64,000 nt of DNA, from assembly GCF_003946575.1 (NCBI RefSeq), contig NZ_RHOP01000004.1:62001-126000 (forward strand), written 5' to 3'. The notes beneath the pieces were generated by a model. The model was not told the DNA's origin. It did not search any database and saw only the letters and a list, made by a program, of their open reading frames with translations. Origin of the DNA: Companilactobacillus jidongensis (GTDB taxonomy: Bacteria > Bacillota > Bacilli > Lactobacillales > Lactobacillaceae). Below are positions 33,578 through 44,195 of this stretch, piece by piece (the first letter of the stretch is position 1; each line of letters begins with the position of its first letter). A program made the translations under genes and the position numbers.

Positions 33578-35983
33578 CTACTTCAATATACGATCATATG
33601 GAACTTGCCAAATATCCTCGCCATATCTTGCCACAGCGTAATCAGCTGAGAATGTTCCTGAAGCCGCAATGTTTGCTAACGACTTTTGTTCCCAAACCTT
33701 TTGGTCAGTGAAGTCTTGACTGATCTGTTTTTGTTGCTGAACATATCCCGCATAATCAGCTAAGACAAAGTATTCATCGTTGTAACGGATCAATGAATCG
33801 TAGATTTCCTGTCCTTCAGTTGAGACGCCAGGAATAGTACCATCAACCAATGTTGACAATATTCGTTGTAATTCAGGATTCTTATCCGAAAATTCACTGG
33901 CATGATAATCACCACGGTGATAGTAACCATAGACATCATCGGCTGTTAAACCAAAAGTATACTCATTTTCAGCTCCAGCAGCTTGAACGATATCAATATT
34001 AGCTCCATCCATAGTTGCTAAAGACAAGGCGCCATTAGTCATCAACTTCATATTGCTGGTACCTGAAGCTTCCTTAGAAGCCGTGGAAATTTGTTCACTG
34101 ATATCTGCCGAAGGAATGATCAATTCACCTAATGACACTCCATAATTAGGAATGAAGACGACTTTGAGCTTGTCACCAACTGCCTTGTCATTATTGACTA
34201 GATCGGCTACAGCATTGATCAACTTGATAACGGATTTCGCATAATGATAACTTGGGGCAGCCTTAGCACCGAAGATATGCACTCGTGGGACAACTTTTTT
34301 TTGTGGGTGATCCTTAATATCTAAGTACTCACGAATGATTTCAAACACATGTAACAACTGTCGTTTATATGCATGAAGTCGTTTGATCTGAACGTCATAG
34401 ATTGCATTAGTTTTGATCGTAATGCCAAGTTCTTCTTTGACATATTTTGCCAAATTCTTCTTATTTTCAATTTTGACATCTTCAAGATTTTGTAAGAAAT
34501 CATCATCATCTTTGAAAGCTGACAAGGTCTGAATTTCTTTGGGATTATAGCGCCAAGATTTACCGATCTTGGAGTCAATTAGATTAGACAAAGGTTCATT
34601 CGCCAACTGTAACCAACGACGATCAGCAATTCCGTTAGTCTTGTTATTGAAACGTTCAGGATAGATTCGATACAAGTCCTTCAAAACATCCTTTTTCAAC
34701 AATTCAGTATGTAACGGTGCTACACCATTGACACTGTGACTACCGATCACGGCTAGATAAGCCATTCTGACAGAGCCATTGCCCAATGGAGCAGTGTTAT
34801 CGACTGTATTCTCACCAAAAATCGGCAACTTCTGCTTACGATAACGACGATCTATTTCTTCAACAATTTGATAAATCCTTGGAAGCATACCTCTGAACAT
34901 ATCAATTGGCCAAGTCTCCAAGGCCTCTTGCATGATCGTATGGTTAGTGTAACTCATTGTCGCAACAGTAATCTGCCAGGCTTTATCCCATGGACAGTCG
35001 TATTCATCTAGCAAAATACGCATCAACTCCGGAATCACCAATGTCGGATGGGTATCGTTAATATGAATCGAAACCTTACGAGCAAAGTCCTTCAAAGTTA
35101 TGTGATCCAAAAAATAATGTCGAACAATACTTTGAACACCTGCTGACGAAAAGAAATATTCTTGACGAAGTCTTAGTGAACGACCAGCAACATTCGAATC
35201 ATCTGGATACAAGACTTCAGTTATTTGATCGATACGGTCACGTTGTGCTTGTGAATAAAAAGTCTGATCAGCACTTGGTGGTAGTTCGGCTGACCACAGT
35301 CTCATCGTATTTGTAACGTCGTTATGATAACCAACTATTCCAACATCATATGGTACGGCTAGGACATCATCTGTCTGGTCATAGACTGGTCGTAAATGTC
35401 CGTCCGCTTGTTTTTGAAGCCAAACATGACCGCCAAATCTTACTAAACAAGCACGGTTTTCACGCCTGATTTCCCAAACATTACCGTTTCTCAACCAATC
35501 ATCTGGTAATTCAACTTGATATCCATTCATGAAAACTTGTTTAAATAGACCATAACGATAACGAATACCGTTACCATTACCGGCCATTCCCAAGCTAGCC
35601 ATAGAATCCAAATAACAAGCTGCTAGACGTCCTAATCCACCATTACCTAAACCTGGATCTGGCTCACTTCGACAGATTTTTTCGAAATCCAATCCTAGCT
35701 TATTTAGACCTGATCTAACAGTATCTAAAATATCCAAATTAAGCAGATTAGATTTCATTAAACGCCCAGGTAAAAATTCAATTGAAAAATAATAAACTTG
35801 TTTTGCATCTTTTTGGCGATAATTTTTCGAAGTATTTTTCCAATTACTACTGTCATAGCGTTTTAGTAAATTTCCCAAAGCCATTAGTTGTTCCAATGGT
35901 GAAGAGTCCTTAACGTCGATGGCGTACGTGGCTTTGACTTCATTAACGAAGTCTTTAGTAAATTTTGTTTCATCTAATTTCAT
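33578..35983 (-). CDS. glgP: Glycogen phosphorylase
   Basis: 801 residues from the ATG at 35983 (GGGAG eight bases before); the ATG at 36001 overlaps the preceding gene spacing and lacks a site. It releases glucose-1-phosphate from glycogen ends. The pyridoxal phosphate lysine lies in EASGTSNMKLMTNGAL in the last third, and the N-terminal GNGGLGRLAACYLDS segment is typical. Length fits the family (about 800). It links glycogen breakdown to the synthesis genes upstream. Confidence 0.95.
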   Translation of the reverse strand: MKLDETKFTKDFVNEVKATYAIDVKDSSPLEQLMALGNLLKRYDSSNWKNTSKNYRQKDAKQVYYFSIEFLPGRLMKSNLLNLDILDTVRSGLNKLGLDFEKICRSEPDPGLGNGGLGRLAACYLDSMASLGMAGNGNGIRYRYGLFKQVFMNGYQVELPDDWLRNGNVWEIRRENRACLVRFGGHVWLQKQADGHLRPVYDQTDDVLAVPYDVGIVGYHNDVTNTMRLWSAELPPSADQTFYSQAQRDRIDQITEVLYPDDSNVAGRSLRLRQEYFFSSAGVQSIVRHYFLDHITLKDFARKVSIHINDTHPTLVIPELMRILLDEYDCPWDKAWQITVATMSYTNHTIMQEALETWPIDMFRGMLPRIYQIVEEIDRRYRKQKLPIFGENTVDNTAPLGNGSVRMAYLAVIGSHSVNGVAPLHTELLKKDVLKDLYRIYPERFNNKTNGIADRRWLQLANEPLSNLIDSKIGKSWRYNPKEIQTLSAFKDDDDFLQNLEDVKIENKKNLAKYVKEELGITIKTNAIYDVQIKRLHAYKRQLLHVFEIIREYLDIKDHPQKKVVPRVHIFGAKAAPSYHYAKSVIKLINAVADLVNNDKAVGDKLKVVFIPNYGVSLGELIIPSADISEQISTASKEASGTSNMKLMTNGALSLATMDGANIDIVQAAGAENEYTFGLTADDVYGYYHRGDYHASEFSDKNPELQRILSTLVDGTIPGVSTEGQEIYDSLIRYNDEYFVLADYAGYVQQQKQISQDFTDQKVWEQKSLANIAASGTFSADYAVARYGEDIWQVPYDRILK

Positions 35984-36013
35984 ATTTATAACTCCCATCA
36001 ATCGTTAGGATAA

Positions 36014-37453
36014 TTAATCAGACAGTTCTTGATACAATTGGCGGTATTTTCGTGCCGATTTTTGCCAGCCAAAGTCTTGTTTCATACCCTGGAACCTTAT
36101 CTTTTGCCAAGTCTTGGGATCATCATGATAAATGTCATACGCCTTATTCATCATCTTGCCCAAAACGCTGGCACGATAATCATCGAAACCAAACCCAGTA
36201 CCTTCGTCAGTGAAATGATTATATGGCTTAACCGTATCACGTAAACCGCCAACCGAATGAACTAACGGGATACTTCCATAACGCATAGCCATCATTTGTG
36301 ATAATCCACAAGGTTCGAACGCTGATGGCATTACGAAAACATCACTGCCGGCGTAGATCTGTTGTGCTAGTTTGACATCAAATTCAATTGCGGCTACAAA
36401 TTTATCAGGGAAAGCATCTTGATAGCCTCTGAATCCATTCTCAAGGTCTGGATCACCTGTACCCAAAACAATAACTTGAGCATCATGATTATGTAAGAAA
36501 TCATTTAATGCCGCTAGTAACAGATCCATACCTTTTTGTCTGGTCAATCTTGATACTACCGCAAAAATTGGTACATCGACTTGTGGAAGTCCTAGAGATT
36601 TTTGTAGAGCGTGTTTGTCTTTTGTTTTATTAGTCATATCGTCAACTTGGTAGTGTGAGTAAATATTAGGATCAGTGGCTGGATCATAAACTTGGGTATC
36701 AATTCCGTTGACTATTCCTTGGAGCTTATACGAATTATCTTGGAGGATACCATCTAAGTTTTCACCAAATTCTGGCGTCTGAATCTCTTGGGCGTAACTT
36801 GGAGATACTGTCGTTACAGCATCTGCGTAATAAATTCCACCCTTCATGAAATTGACATTACCATAATATTCAACAGAGCCCTCATCGAAGGTTTCTGTTC
36901 CAATGCCAAACAAACTCTCTAAAACAACTGGATCATAGATACCCTGGAATTGAATATTATGAATCGTTAGAACTGTCTTGATATGACGATACGAATCGAT
37001 CCAGTTGTACTTATCTTTCAACAGCACCGGAATAAACGCCGTGTGCCAATCATTACAATGAATCACGTTAGGAATATAGTTGACCTTTTCCAGCATTTCA
37101 CAGATGGCTAATTGATAGAAGGCAAAACGCTCACCGTCATCCCAATAACCGTAGATACCGTCGCGGCCAAAATATTCTTCGTTGTCGATCAAATAATATT
37201 GTATGCCATCAAGTTTCAAAGTTTTTATTCCGCAATACTTGGATTGATTGCCAACTTGAACTTGGAAATACATCAACTCTTTAATCTCTGAACGATATTT
37301 ATCTGGAAAAAGTTTTTTATAATATGGAATTACCACCCGCAACTCAACGCCATCTTGAATCAATGCCTTTGGCAATGCCAAGCTGACATCCCCTAGGCCA
37401 CCGGTCTTATAAAATGGTGCTGCTTCTGCGGCCGCAAATAAAACTTTACTCAT
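36014..37453 (-). CDS. glgA: Glycogen synthase (ADP-glucose)
   Basis: 479 residues, GT5 family. It transfers glucose from ADP-glucose to the growing alpha-1,4 chain. The N-terminal KTGGLGDV at 17-24 binds ADP-glucose, and the C-terminal domain has PSAFEPCGLSQM with the catalytic glutamate. Its start overlaps the glgD end by 8 bases, so it is translationally coupled. Length is standard. Confidence 0.95.
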   Translation of the reverse strand: MSKVLFAAAEAAPFYKTGGLGDVSLALPKALIQDGVELRVVIPYYKKLFPDKYRSEIKELMYFQVQVGNQSKYCGIKTLKLDGIQYYLIDNEEYFGRDGIYGYWDDGERFAFYQLAICEMLEKVNYIPNVIHCNDWHTAFIPVLLKDKYNWIDSYRHIKTVLTIHNIQFQGIYDPVVLESLFGIGTETFDEGSVEYYGNVNFMKGGIYYADAVTTVSPSYAQEIQTPEFGENLDGILQDNSYKLQGIVNGIDTQVYDPATDPNIYSHYQVDDMTNKTKDKHALQKSLGLPQVDVPIFAVVSRLTRQKGMDLLLAALNDFLHNHDAQVIVLGTGDPDLENGFRGYQDAFPDKFVAAIEFDVKLAQQIYAGSDVFVMPSAFEPCGLSQMMAMRYGSIPLVHSVGGLRDTVKPYNHFTDEGTGFGFDDYRASVLGKMMNKAYDIYHDDPKTWQKIRFQGMKQDFGWQKSARKYRQLYQELSD

Positions 37454-38612
37454 TAGTGACCTCCGTCTGTCTGAATATTCTCTTACCTTTGCCGATTACC
37501 AGTGGTTCATCTGGTGTTCCTTTTAATTCAAGGTTCGGACCGATCACAACATTCTTGTCTATCACAGCATTTTCAATAGTTGTGCCGACACCGATTCTGG
37601 TTCCCTGCATGATAACCGAATCTTGAATCAAACTATCACGATTAATGAAGACATTTCTGAAGATAACCGAGTTATCAATTTTCCCTTCGATATAACCACC
37701 AGTTCCGCATAAACTACCTTTAACTTGCGAACTCTTAGCGAAGAAAGTCGGAATTTCATTTTTGACCTTAGTATAGATCTGACGCTGACTATAAAACAGC
37801 GCTCTGAAATTATCTTCCTTAAGAATCGACATACTAGCCTTGTAGTAACTAGGAATATCGTGAATATTGGCATAGAAACCGGTGTATTCAAAAGCATTAG
37901 CGTTGTGTTGAATAACGGCTCGTTTCATCAAGCGTTCCAGACTGATCAAATCGCCACGTTGATTGGCTTCATTCAAAATATCAACTAGATCGACGGTACT
38001 CATCAAGTAAATATTCAAGTCTTTGGCTAATTTACCTTCACTAGATGGAAACGTCTTAGAAGCCTGAACAACTGAAGTTGCCATGCCATTCTCAGTCAAC
38101 TGCAAAACAGTGTTTGTGGGTTTGACCTCACTCGCATCGACACTCTTGTAGACGGTCGTAACACGATTATCACGTTCTTTGTGATAGCGCAGCAATGCCT
38201 TCAGATCAATGTTACAAATATTTCTAGTCCCCATAACAACAGTATATTCACTGTTACTACGTTTGAGAAATAAAATGGCATTATCGTAATAATGATGTAG
38301 CAAAGTATCTTTCTTCTCAGGTGCTATCAATGACAAATCATTGTATGGGAAGTTGAATAATCCGCCGCGGATCGTGTCCAAATTCCAATCATTACCACTA
38401 CGGATGTGATCAGAAACAGAGCGTCCTGAACGTGGCGAGGCGATCATGACATTTTGGATACCTGCGTTAGCAATGCTAGATAGTGGGAAGTCCAACAAAC
38501 GATACCGACCACCAAATGGCAATGTTCCCACTGGACGAGCAATTGTTAAAGGTTCTAGTTTTTCCCATGGTTCAACTAAGTTGATAACGGCACTTACACT
38601 GTTATGTTTCAT
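37446..38612 (-). CDS. glgD: Glucose-1-phosphate adenylyltransferase, GlgD subunit
   Basis: 388 residues. It has the nucleotidyltransferase fold and a C-terminal left-handed beta-helix, but the N-terminal loop that in GlgC reads [11 protein letters not shown] is VEPWEKLEPLT here, so the pyrophosphorylase active site is degenerate. In Firmicutes GlgD forms a hetero-tetramer with GlgC and raises its activity. The GGRYRLLDFPLSS segment is retained. It lies between glgC and glgA, with an 8-base overlap with glgA. Confidence 0.93.
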   Translation of the reverse strand: MKHNSVSAVINLVEPWEKLEPLTIARPVGTLPFGGRYRLLDFPLSSIANAGIQNVMIASPRSGRSVSDHIRSGNDWNLDTIRGGLFNFPYNDLSLIAPEKKDTLLHHYYDNAILFLKRSNSEYTVVMGTRNICNIDLKALLRYHKERDNRVTTVYKSVDASEVKPTNTVLQLTENGMATSVVQASKTFPSSEGKLAKDLNIYLMSTVDLVDILNEANQRGDLISLERLMKRAVIQHNANAFEYTGFYANIHDIPSYYKASMSILKEDNFRALFYSQRQIYTKVKNEIPTFFAKSSQVKGSLCGTGGYIEGKIDNSVIFRNVFINRDSLIQDSVIMQGTRIGVGTTIENAVIDKNVVIGPNLELKGTPDEPLVIGKGKRIFRQTEVTNE

Positions 38613-38632
38613 GATTTCTTAACCCCCAGAAC

Positions 38633-39754
38633 TTAGCCATAACCTACCACGGCGATATCTTTTTCAGTACCCTTAACTTCCGCTCCATCACCAATAACCG
38701 CTTCTTCACCGACCAATGCGTGATCAATGACAACATTCTTACCGATCGTCGCTCCGGGCATGATCATACTGTCCACAATGCGACTACCGGTCCCGACCGA
38801 TACACGTTGTGAAAGAATCGAATGATCGACCTCACCAGCAACATAGCAGCTGTCAACGATCATTGAATTATTTACATTACTTGTACTAGTTAAGAACATT
38901 GGTGGTAAAACCTGGGCTTTCGAATTTATCCGCCAATTGTGGTCCCCAATATTTAGACTGTTGTGTGGTGAAAGGAATTCCATATTGGCTTGCCACAAAC
39001 TGTGGATCGTACCAACATCACGCCAATAGCCATCAAAGGCATAAGCATAAGTTGACTCATTATTGGCAAGATACATTGGAATAACATTCTTACCGAAGTC
39101 TTCCAGCGAATTATTAGTTGTAAAACTCGTTGTTAAGTAGTTTCTCAAAGTTGCCCAATTAAAAATATAAATTCCCATTGAAGCTTTATCACTCTTTGGG
39201 TGTTCAGGTTTCTCTTCGAATTCAATAATACGATCAGTTTCATCCGTATTCATCATACCGAATCGCTTGGCCTCTTCCATTGATACCGGAATAACTCCAA
39301 CTGTTAATGATGCTTTCTTAGCCTTGTGATATTCCAACATGGCACCATAATCCATCTTATAAATATGATCCCCAGATAGAACTAATAAGTACTCAGGATT
39401 TTGCTGATCAATATATTCAATATTTTGATAAATAGCATGTGCAGTTCCTTCGAAGAACTTCTCACCTTCACTAGATGAAAAAGGTTGTAACACCGTTACA
39501 CCACCGTTTTGATCATCTAGCCCCCAGCTCGAACCATTACCGATATGAGCATTGAGTTCCAGTGGCTGATACTGGGTAACAACACCAACAGTATCAATTC
39601 CTGAATTGGCACAATTACTCAAAGTAAAATCAATAATGCGGTAACGACCTCCAAACGGAATTGCCGGTTTGGCAGTGGACTTAGTCAACTTACCCAAACG
39701 TGTACCTTGCCCACCGGCTAAAATAATTGCTAACATTTCATTTTTTTCTGTCAT
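38633..39754 (-). CDS. glgC: Glucose-1-phosphate adenylyltransferase, catalytic subunit
   Basis: 373 residues. It makes ADP-glucose from glucose-1-phosphate and ATP, the committed step of glycogen synthesis. The catalytic loop [20 protein letters not shown] at 11-30 is complete, and [19 protein letters not shown] follows. The C-terminal beta-helix has hexapeptide repeats. It follows glgB by 12 bases and precedes glgD by 20. Confidence 0.95.
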   Translation of the reverse strand: MTEKNEMLAIILAGGQGTRLGKLTKSTAKPAIPFGGRYRIIDFTLSNCANSGIDTVGVVTQYQPLELNAHIGNGSSWGLDDQNGGVTVLQPFSSSEGEKFFEGTAHAIYQNIEYIDQQNPEYLLVLSGDHIYKMDYGAMLEYHKAKKASLTVGVIPVSMEEAKRFGMMNTDETDRIIEFEEKPEHPKSDKASMGIYIFNWATLRNYLTTSFTTNNSLEDFGKNVIPMYLANNESTYAYAFDGYWRDVGTIHSLWQANMEFLSPHNSLNIGDHNWRINSKAQVLPPMFLTSTSNVNNSMIVDSCYVAGEVDHSILSQRVSVGTGSRIVDSMIMPGATIGKNVVIDHALVGEEAVIGDGAEVKGTEKDIAVVGYG

Positions 39755-39766
39755 AGTGACTCACCC

Positions 39767-41647
39767 CTACTTCAATTTGGTTGGTCGAATCAATAACGCT
39801 CCCATTGCTGGTAGTGTTGTAGTAAAACTTGCAGGTTGTCCATTGAATGGTGTCTTGTCAGCCGTAAATTTGATTTCTGGCTTCGTCCAAGTGCCACCAT
39901 AGTTGACATCTTCAGTGTTAATTAATAATTCATATTCACCTGCATAGGGAACACCGATACGATATTCTTTGCGTTCAACTGGTACAAAATTAAAAGCCGC
40001 AACTACAAATTGATGCTTACGCTTGCCTTGACGAATGAATCCCATCGTCGAATTCTGTGCATCATCTGTATTAGAATAGATCAATCCTGCTGGTTCATAG
40101 TCCTGTTCCCATAAGGGACGATTGTCACGATAAATACTATTAAGTGATTGCATAAATTCCTGCATCTTGTGATTCAGAGGATCTTTGAGATCCACCCACT
40201 CTAGCTGGCTCCAATCACGCCACTCGAGAAATTGCCCCCATTCAGATCCCATGAAGGTCAACTTCTTACCTGGAAATACCAATAGATATGTCATCAATGT
40301 TCGCAAATTAGCGAATTGATTGTATCGATCACCTGGCATCTTATGCATCAGTGATTTTTTACCGTGAACAACTTCATCGTGTGAAAATGGCATAATAAAT
40401 TTTTCGTTGTACATATAAACAAACGCAAATGTTAATAGATCAAAGTGATCACGTCGATATAGTGGATCCATCTCAAAGAACTTCAATGTGTCATGCATCC
40501 AACCAAGATTCCATTTGAAATCAAAACCTAACCCACCATTGGCTACTGTATCTGTGACACCTGAATAGGCCGACGACTCTTCGGCGATCATCAAAACATC
40601 AGGATGCTCCTGATGAACAACGTTATTCAAACGTTGTAAGAACTCAATTCCTTCAAGGTTACGATTATCACCTTTTTGATTAGTCAGACCTTCTTTGCCA
40701 ACATCGTAATCAAGATAGAGCATATTAGATACTGAATCCACTCTTAAACCGTCCAAATGACATTGTTCTAACCAATAAAGCGCACTCGAGATCAAAAAGC
40801 TCTGAACTTGAGCTTTGCCAAGGTCAAAGTTCCAAGCACCCCAGCCACGATTATTGGCACGATTTTCATCCTGATATTCATACGTGGGCGTGCCATCATA
40901 TTGATATAGTGCATCGTAATTTCGAATAAAGTGCCCTGGGACCCAATCGACGAAAACACCAATGTTAGCTTGATGAAGCTTATCAACTAAATCTAAGAAT
41001 CCATCGACTCCACCAAAACGACTAGTTATCGCGAAGTAGCCTAATTGTTGATACCCCCATGAAGCATCTAATAAATGCTCCATTACTGGCATCAATTCAA
41101 CATGCGTGTAATCCATTTTTTTGAGATATGGGATCAGTTCATCAGCGATTTCTTCATAACTGTAGTAACTATCATCTTCATGTCTACGCCATGAGCCCAA
41201 ATGTAATTCATAGATATTCATTGGACGTTTCTTGGCATCACTGCGCTTTCGTCGAGCTAACCACAGGCTATCATGCCATTTTTTATCGACAGGTTTGACT
41301 ACTACCGCTGCATCCCCAGGCTTTTTTTCAAATTCTTTAGCATAAGGATCGATTTTTAGATGGCGTTCGCCATCTGGTCCAGTAATTGCCAACTTGTACA
41401 ATGAACCAGGATCAACTCCGTTGAATTCACCGTGCCAAATTCCAGTTGTACCAACCTTGGTCAATTCAGAATCTTGCCATTGGTTGAAATCACCAACTAC
41501 CGCAACTGATTTGGAGTGTGGAGCCCAAACAGTAAATGTAGTTATACCATCATTTAAAACATGACAACCTAGAAATTCATAACTCCTAAAAGACTTACCA
41601 GTATTGAATAAATAACCACTTTCGGCTAATACATGTTCCAATACCAA
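39767..41647 (-). CDS. glgB: 1,4-alpha-glucan branching enzyme
   Basis: 626 residues from a TTG at 41647, placed eight bases after AAAGGAAG; a GTG at 41656 is possible but sits on that site. The N-terminal CBM48-like domain (VWAPHSKSVAVVGDFNQW) is followed by the GH13 barrel: DWVPGHF, GLRVDSVSNML with the nucleophile aspartate, IAEESSA with the acid glutamate, and FSHDEVVHGK. It forms alpha-1,6 branches. First gene of the six-gene glycogen operon. Confidence 0.94.
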   Translation of the reverse strand: MVLEHVLAESGYLFNTGKSFRSYEFLGCHVLNDGITTFTVWAPHSKSVAVVGDFNQWQDSELTKVGTTGIWHGEFNGVDPGSLYKLAITGPDGERHLKIDPYAKEFEKKPGDAAVVVKPVDKKWHDSLWLARRKRSDAKKRPMNIYELHLGSWRRHEDDSYYSYEEIADELIPYLKKMDYTHVELMPVMEHLLDASWGYQQLGYFAITSRFGGVDGFLDLVDKLHQANIGVFVDWVPGHFIRNYDALYQYDGTPTYEYQDENRANNRGWGAWNFDLGKAQVQSFLISSALYWLEQCHLDGLRVDSVSNMLYLDYDVGKEGLTNQKGDNRNLEGIEFLQRLNNVVHQEHPDVLMIAEESSAYSGVTDTVANGGLGFDFKWNLGWMHDTLKFFEMDPLYRRDHFDLLTFAFVYMYNEKFIMPFSHDEVVHGKKSLMHKMPGDRYNQFANLRTLMTYLLVFPGKKLTFMGSEWGQFLEWRDWSQLEWVDLKDPLNHKMQEFMQSLNSIYRDNRPLWEQDYEPAGLIYSNTDDAQNSTMGFIRQGKRKHQFVVAAFNFVPVERKEYRIGVPYAGEYELLINTEDVNYGGTWTKPEIKFTADKTPFNGQPASFTTTLPAMGALLIRPTKLK

Positions 41648-41960
41648 ATCGATCACTTCCTTTGCTTAAAATGTGAAAAAATGAACTATTATTCATTTTA
41701 TACTTTCATTATAAGTTAGTTTACAATTATTGTATTGCTTTTCATGAAATTAATTATATTATTTACAAACCATACATATACGTTGTGTATCCTTGATATA
41801 ACAGCTGTTTACGGTGCTATTATATGTCGGTAACGGTTATTTGTAAAAGAATATATAACCCATATTTTATTTCTGAAAATTGATTTTTTGGAGAAGTGAA
41901 AAAATCACAATATATAAAATACAAGTTTTTTTATCTGACTATACCAATTGTATTTTTGGG
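41648..41960. other. AT-rich intergenic region before the glycogen operon
   Basis: About 310 bases without a gene. It must hold the glgB promoter on the minus strand; a TATAAT-like box (plus-strand ATTATA at 41709-41714) lies about 65 bases before the start but I see no convincing -35 or cre site. The rest is AT-rich, with no repeat or conserved element I recognise. Confidence 0.4.
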
Positions 41961-41990
41961 TAAAAAAATAGAACTCCGAAGAGTTCTATA
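41961..41990 (-). terminator. Terminator after the WxL-like protein gene
   Basis: ATAGAACTC (41968-41976) pairs with GAGTTCTAT (41981-41989), followed on the minus strand by seven T. Confidence 0.85.
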
Positions 41991-42000
41991 AACATAATTA

Positions 42001-44004
42001 TTAATTTGTAACGCTCTCGACTGCCGTCCAAGTAAAGATCGACTTGTACTGGCCTGAACTGTTATTAAGTACATTGAACTTCAGCCTCATATTATTTTTA
42101 AGTTCACTGTCAAAATTTTTATATGCTGGACTATCCACGGTTGGTGGATCAACGTAACCGACCGTGACTGGATCTGAATCATCACTAATGAGTGTACCGT
42201 TCCAATATAAGTCCGCAGCTAACGTTTTGTTGTTAGTTGTATTAACAAACTTATTAGTACTCAAATTCAATTGTATTTTACCCTCTGTGCCTGTTGAAGA
42301 AGGCATATGCCCGTCATATACCGTCAGTGAATCTCCACTTAAGGTTGGTGCCGCTGTGACATCACCGTTATTATCTCCAGATCCTGGATCATGAGATCCA
42401 AAATCGATTGTTGGGGCAGTTATCCTGAAGTCAGAACCTACTATAAAATAAAAATCAACCGAAGAGGAGACTTGGCCAGTTTGCCCCGAAACATACTGGT
42501 ACTGGGCCTTATGTATTAAACTATCATTAGCAGATCCCCCACTGGATGTATTAAGCGTGCTTAAGTCAATTGTTTTTTCAGCGGGATAATTGTGAATAAT
42601 CCCGGCATTAGTAAAGATATTTGTTTTGGTTCCATCAATAACAAAGTTGAAAGTTCCTACTCCGTTACTATTTAATAAAACACTTACATCCAAGTTATTA
42701 TTTCTAGCAACATATGGGTTATCAGCTGAAGTATCCGCACTAGGACTAACAATCTCCAAAGATTGTTCAAGTGGAATGACAATAACTGTATTAGTATCGC
42801 TAGAAGAGCCGCTAACCGTAGAATTTAGATATATTCTATGTGGACCGGAAGGATATGTATCTATGAATGAGCCCTGAATGGTAGCGGTAAATTTATGAAC
42901 CTGTCCTAAGGATCCCGTAAACGATTGAACATAGTGCCAATTAAGTGAACCATTCTTTGAAGCATCAAATTGACAATATAAATTGAAAGTTGTCGTGGTA
43001 TTGCTGTACCAAGTTCCGCTTATTTGATAGTTACTACCAATTGGGACTGTTGGTGCACTCGCAGTATTATTTGCGGGATTATCAAGAGTCATAGTAATCC
43101 CGCTAGGACCGGTTGTAATAGGCTCTGACGCTAGTGTCAGAGCACGTGTTGCCATCAAAGCACTAGCTCGACTGAATCCAGAATACACTGTTTTACTAGC
43201 AGCGATATTCACTACACTTCCACCCACATCAGACCAGTTACCATCAGAATCTTTAATCCAAAAATACAGAGTATGATTTCCAGATTGACCAGCTAAGTTT
43301 ATTTTTTCATCCAATGAATGAACTACTAAGTTCTGACCTTCTGTTTCACTTTGTGTATAACTAGAAACTTTTGAAGCTTTCGATGAATCGTTTTGATCCA
43401 AACTATAATATAAATCAACGTTTTGACTATCATAATCATACCAATTACCAGTAACTTCATAACTAGTTCCAGTACTTACCGGACTAGCCTCTGTTCCGGC
43501 ATTGATCAAATTCAAAACTGGTTTGTTTGAAATATCAACGTTTCCTGAATTGATTTCGTTAGCTGAATCAATTGATGTAAGACTCTTTACAGCTAAATTA
43601 TTATTGCTCATATCACGAACAATCAAATTATCATTCTCAGACTCTTTCATCTCTACATTAAATGAACCAGCATATTTATCATTCATTTTATTTTTCAAAT
43701 TAACGATCACGTAATGACTGTCCTTATTGGTAATAACATTAGAATCACCTAACTCAATCTTCAAATAATCTATATCCAAATTATCATAATCAGGTGAATA
43801 CAAGATCAATTGACTGCCGCTATTGGTTAATTGAAAGTCAACAGTTGTATTGTAGTCATCGTTATCAGTTATTACATTATTTATCTTAGCGGTTACAGAA
43901 TCAGCATTAGTAGCCGCAATGATACCGATAGTATTAACTATTGCTACTAACAAGCTCAGTGCAATTACCAAAAAGGGTAAAATTATCCTCTTTTTATTTT
44001 TCAT
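42001..44004 (-). CDS. Large secreted protein with a WxL-like C-terminus
   Basis: 667 residues. A signal peptide of about 32 residues is followed by several Ig-like beta modules with bounded Y.V.G.WYD or GTWYS repeats (SYEVTGNWYDYDS; NYQISGTWYSNTT), which recur about 130-170 residues apart. The last 120 residues run from ITAPTIDFGSH to FTWTAVESV. This resembles the WxL wall-binding domain, which normally has two W-x-L motifs; here they read LYWNG and FTWTA, so the match is degenerate. It lies beside the galactose PTS and has its own terminator. An adhesin or glycan-binding role is inferred. Confidence 0.65.
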   Translation of the reverse strand: MKNKKRIILPFLVIALSLLVAIVNTIGIIAATNADSVTAKINNVITDNDDYNTTVDFQLTNSGSQLILYSPDYDNLDIDYLKIELGDSNVITNKDSHYVIVNLKNKMNDKYAGSFNVEMKESENDNLIVRDMSNNNLAVKSLTSIDSANEINSGNVDISNKPVLNLINAGTEASPVSTGTSYEVTGNWYDYDSQNVDLYYSLDQNDSSKASKVSSYTQSETEGQNLVVHSLDEKINLAGQSGNHTLYFWIKDSDGNWSDVGGSVVNIAASKTVYSGFSRASALMATRALTLASEPITTGPSGITMTLDNPANNTASAPTVPIGSNYQISGTWYSNTTTTFNLYCQFDASKNGSLNWHYVQSFTGSLGQVHKFTATIQGSFIDTYPSGPHRIYLNSTVSGSSSDTNTVIVIPLEQSLEIVSPSADTSADNPYVARNNNLDVSVLLNSNGVGTFNFVIDGTKTNIFTNAGIIHNYPAEKTIDLSTLNTSSGGSANDSLIHKAQYQYVSGQTGQVSSSVDFYFIVGSDFRITAPTIDFGSHDPGSGDNNGDVTAAPTLSGDSLTVYDGHMPSSTGTEGKIQLNLSTNKFVNTTNNKTLAADLYWNGTLISDDSDPVTVGYVDPPTVDSPAYKNFDSELKNNMRLKFNVLNNSSGQYKSIFTWTAVESVTN

Positions 44005-44140
44005 TTCTATTCCCTCATTTTTTAATAAGACACATATAGCATAATGTATATAATCATCTACATTATATCAGGGTATAAGTGTGCTAATAGTTGACGATGA
44101 GGAAAATATGAATTCTTTTATCAAAAAAGTATTCAAAACA

Positions 44141-44170
44141 AAAAAAGGGCCCTCATTGAGGACTCTTAAA
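44141..44170 (-). terminator. Terminator after the galactose PTS operon
   Basis: AAGGGCCCTC (44145-44154) pairs with GAGGACTCTT (44158-44167), with two imperfect pairs, followed on the minus strand by seven T. Confidence 0.75.
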
Positions 44171-44195
44171 TTATTTCTATATGACTAAGTTGTAA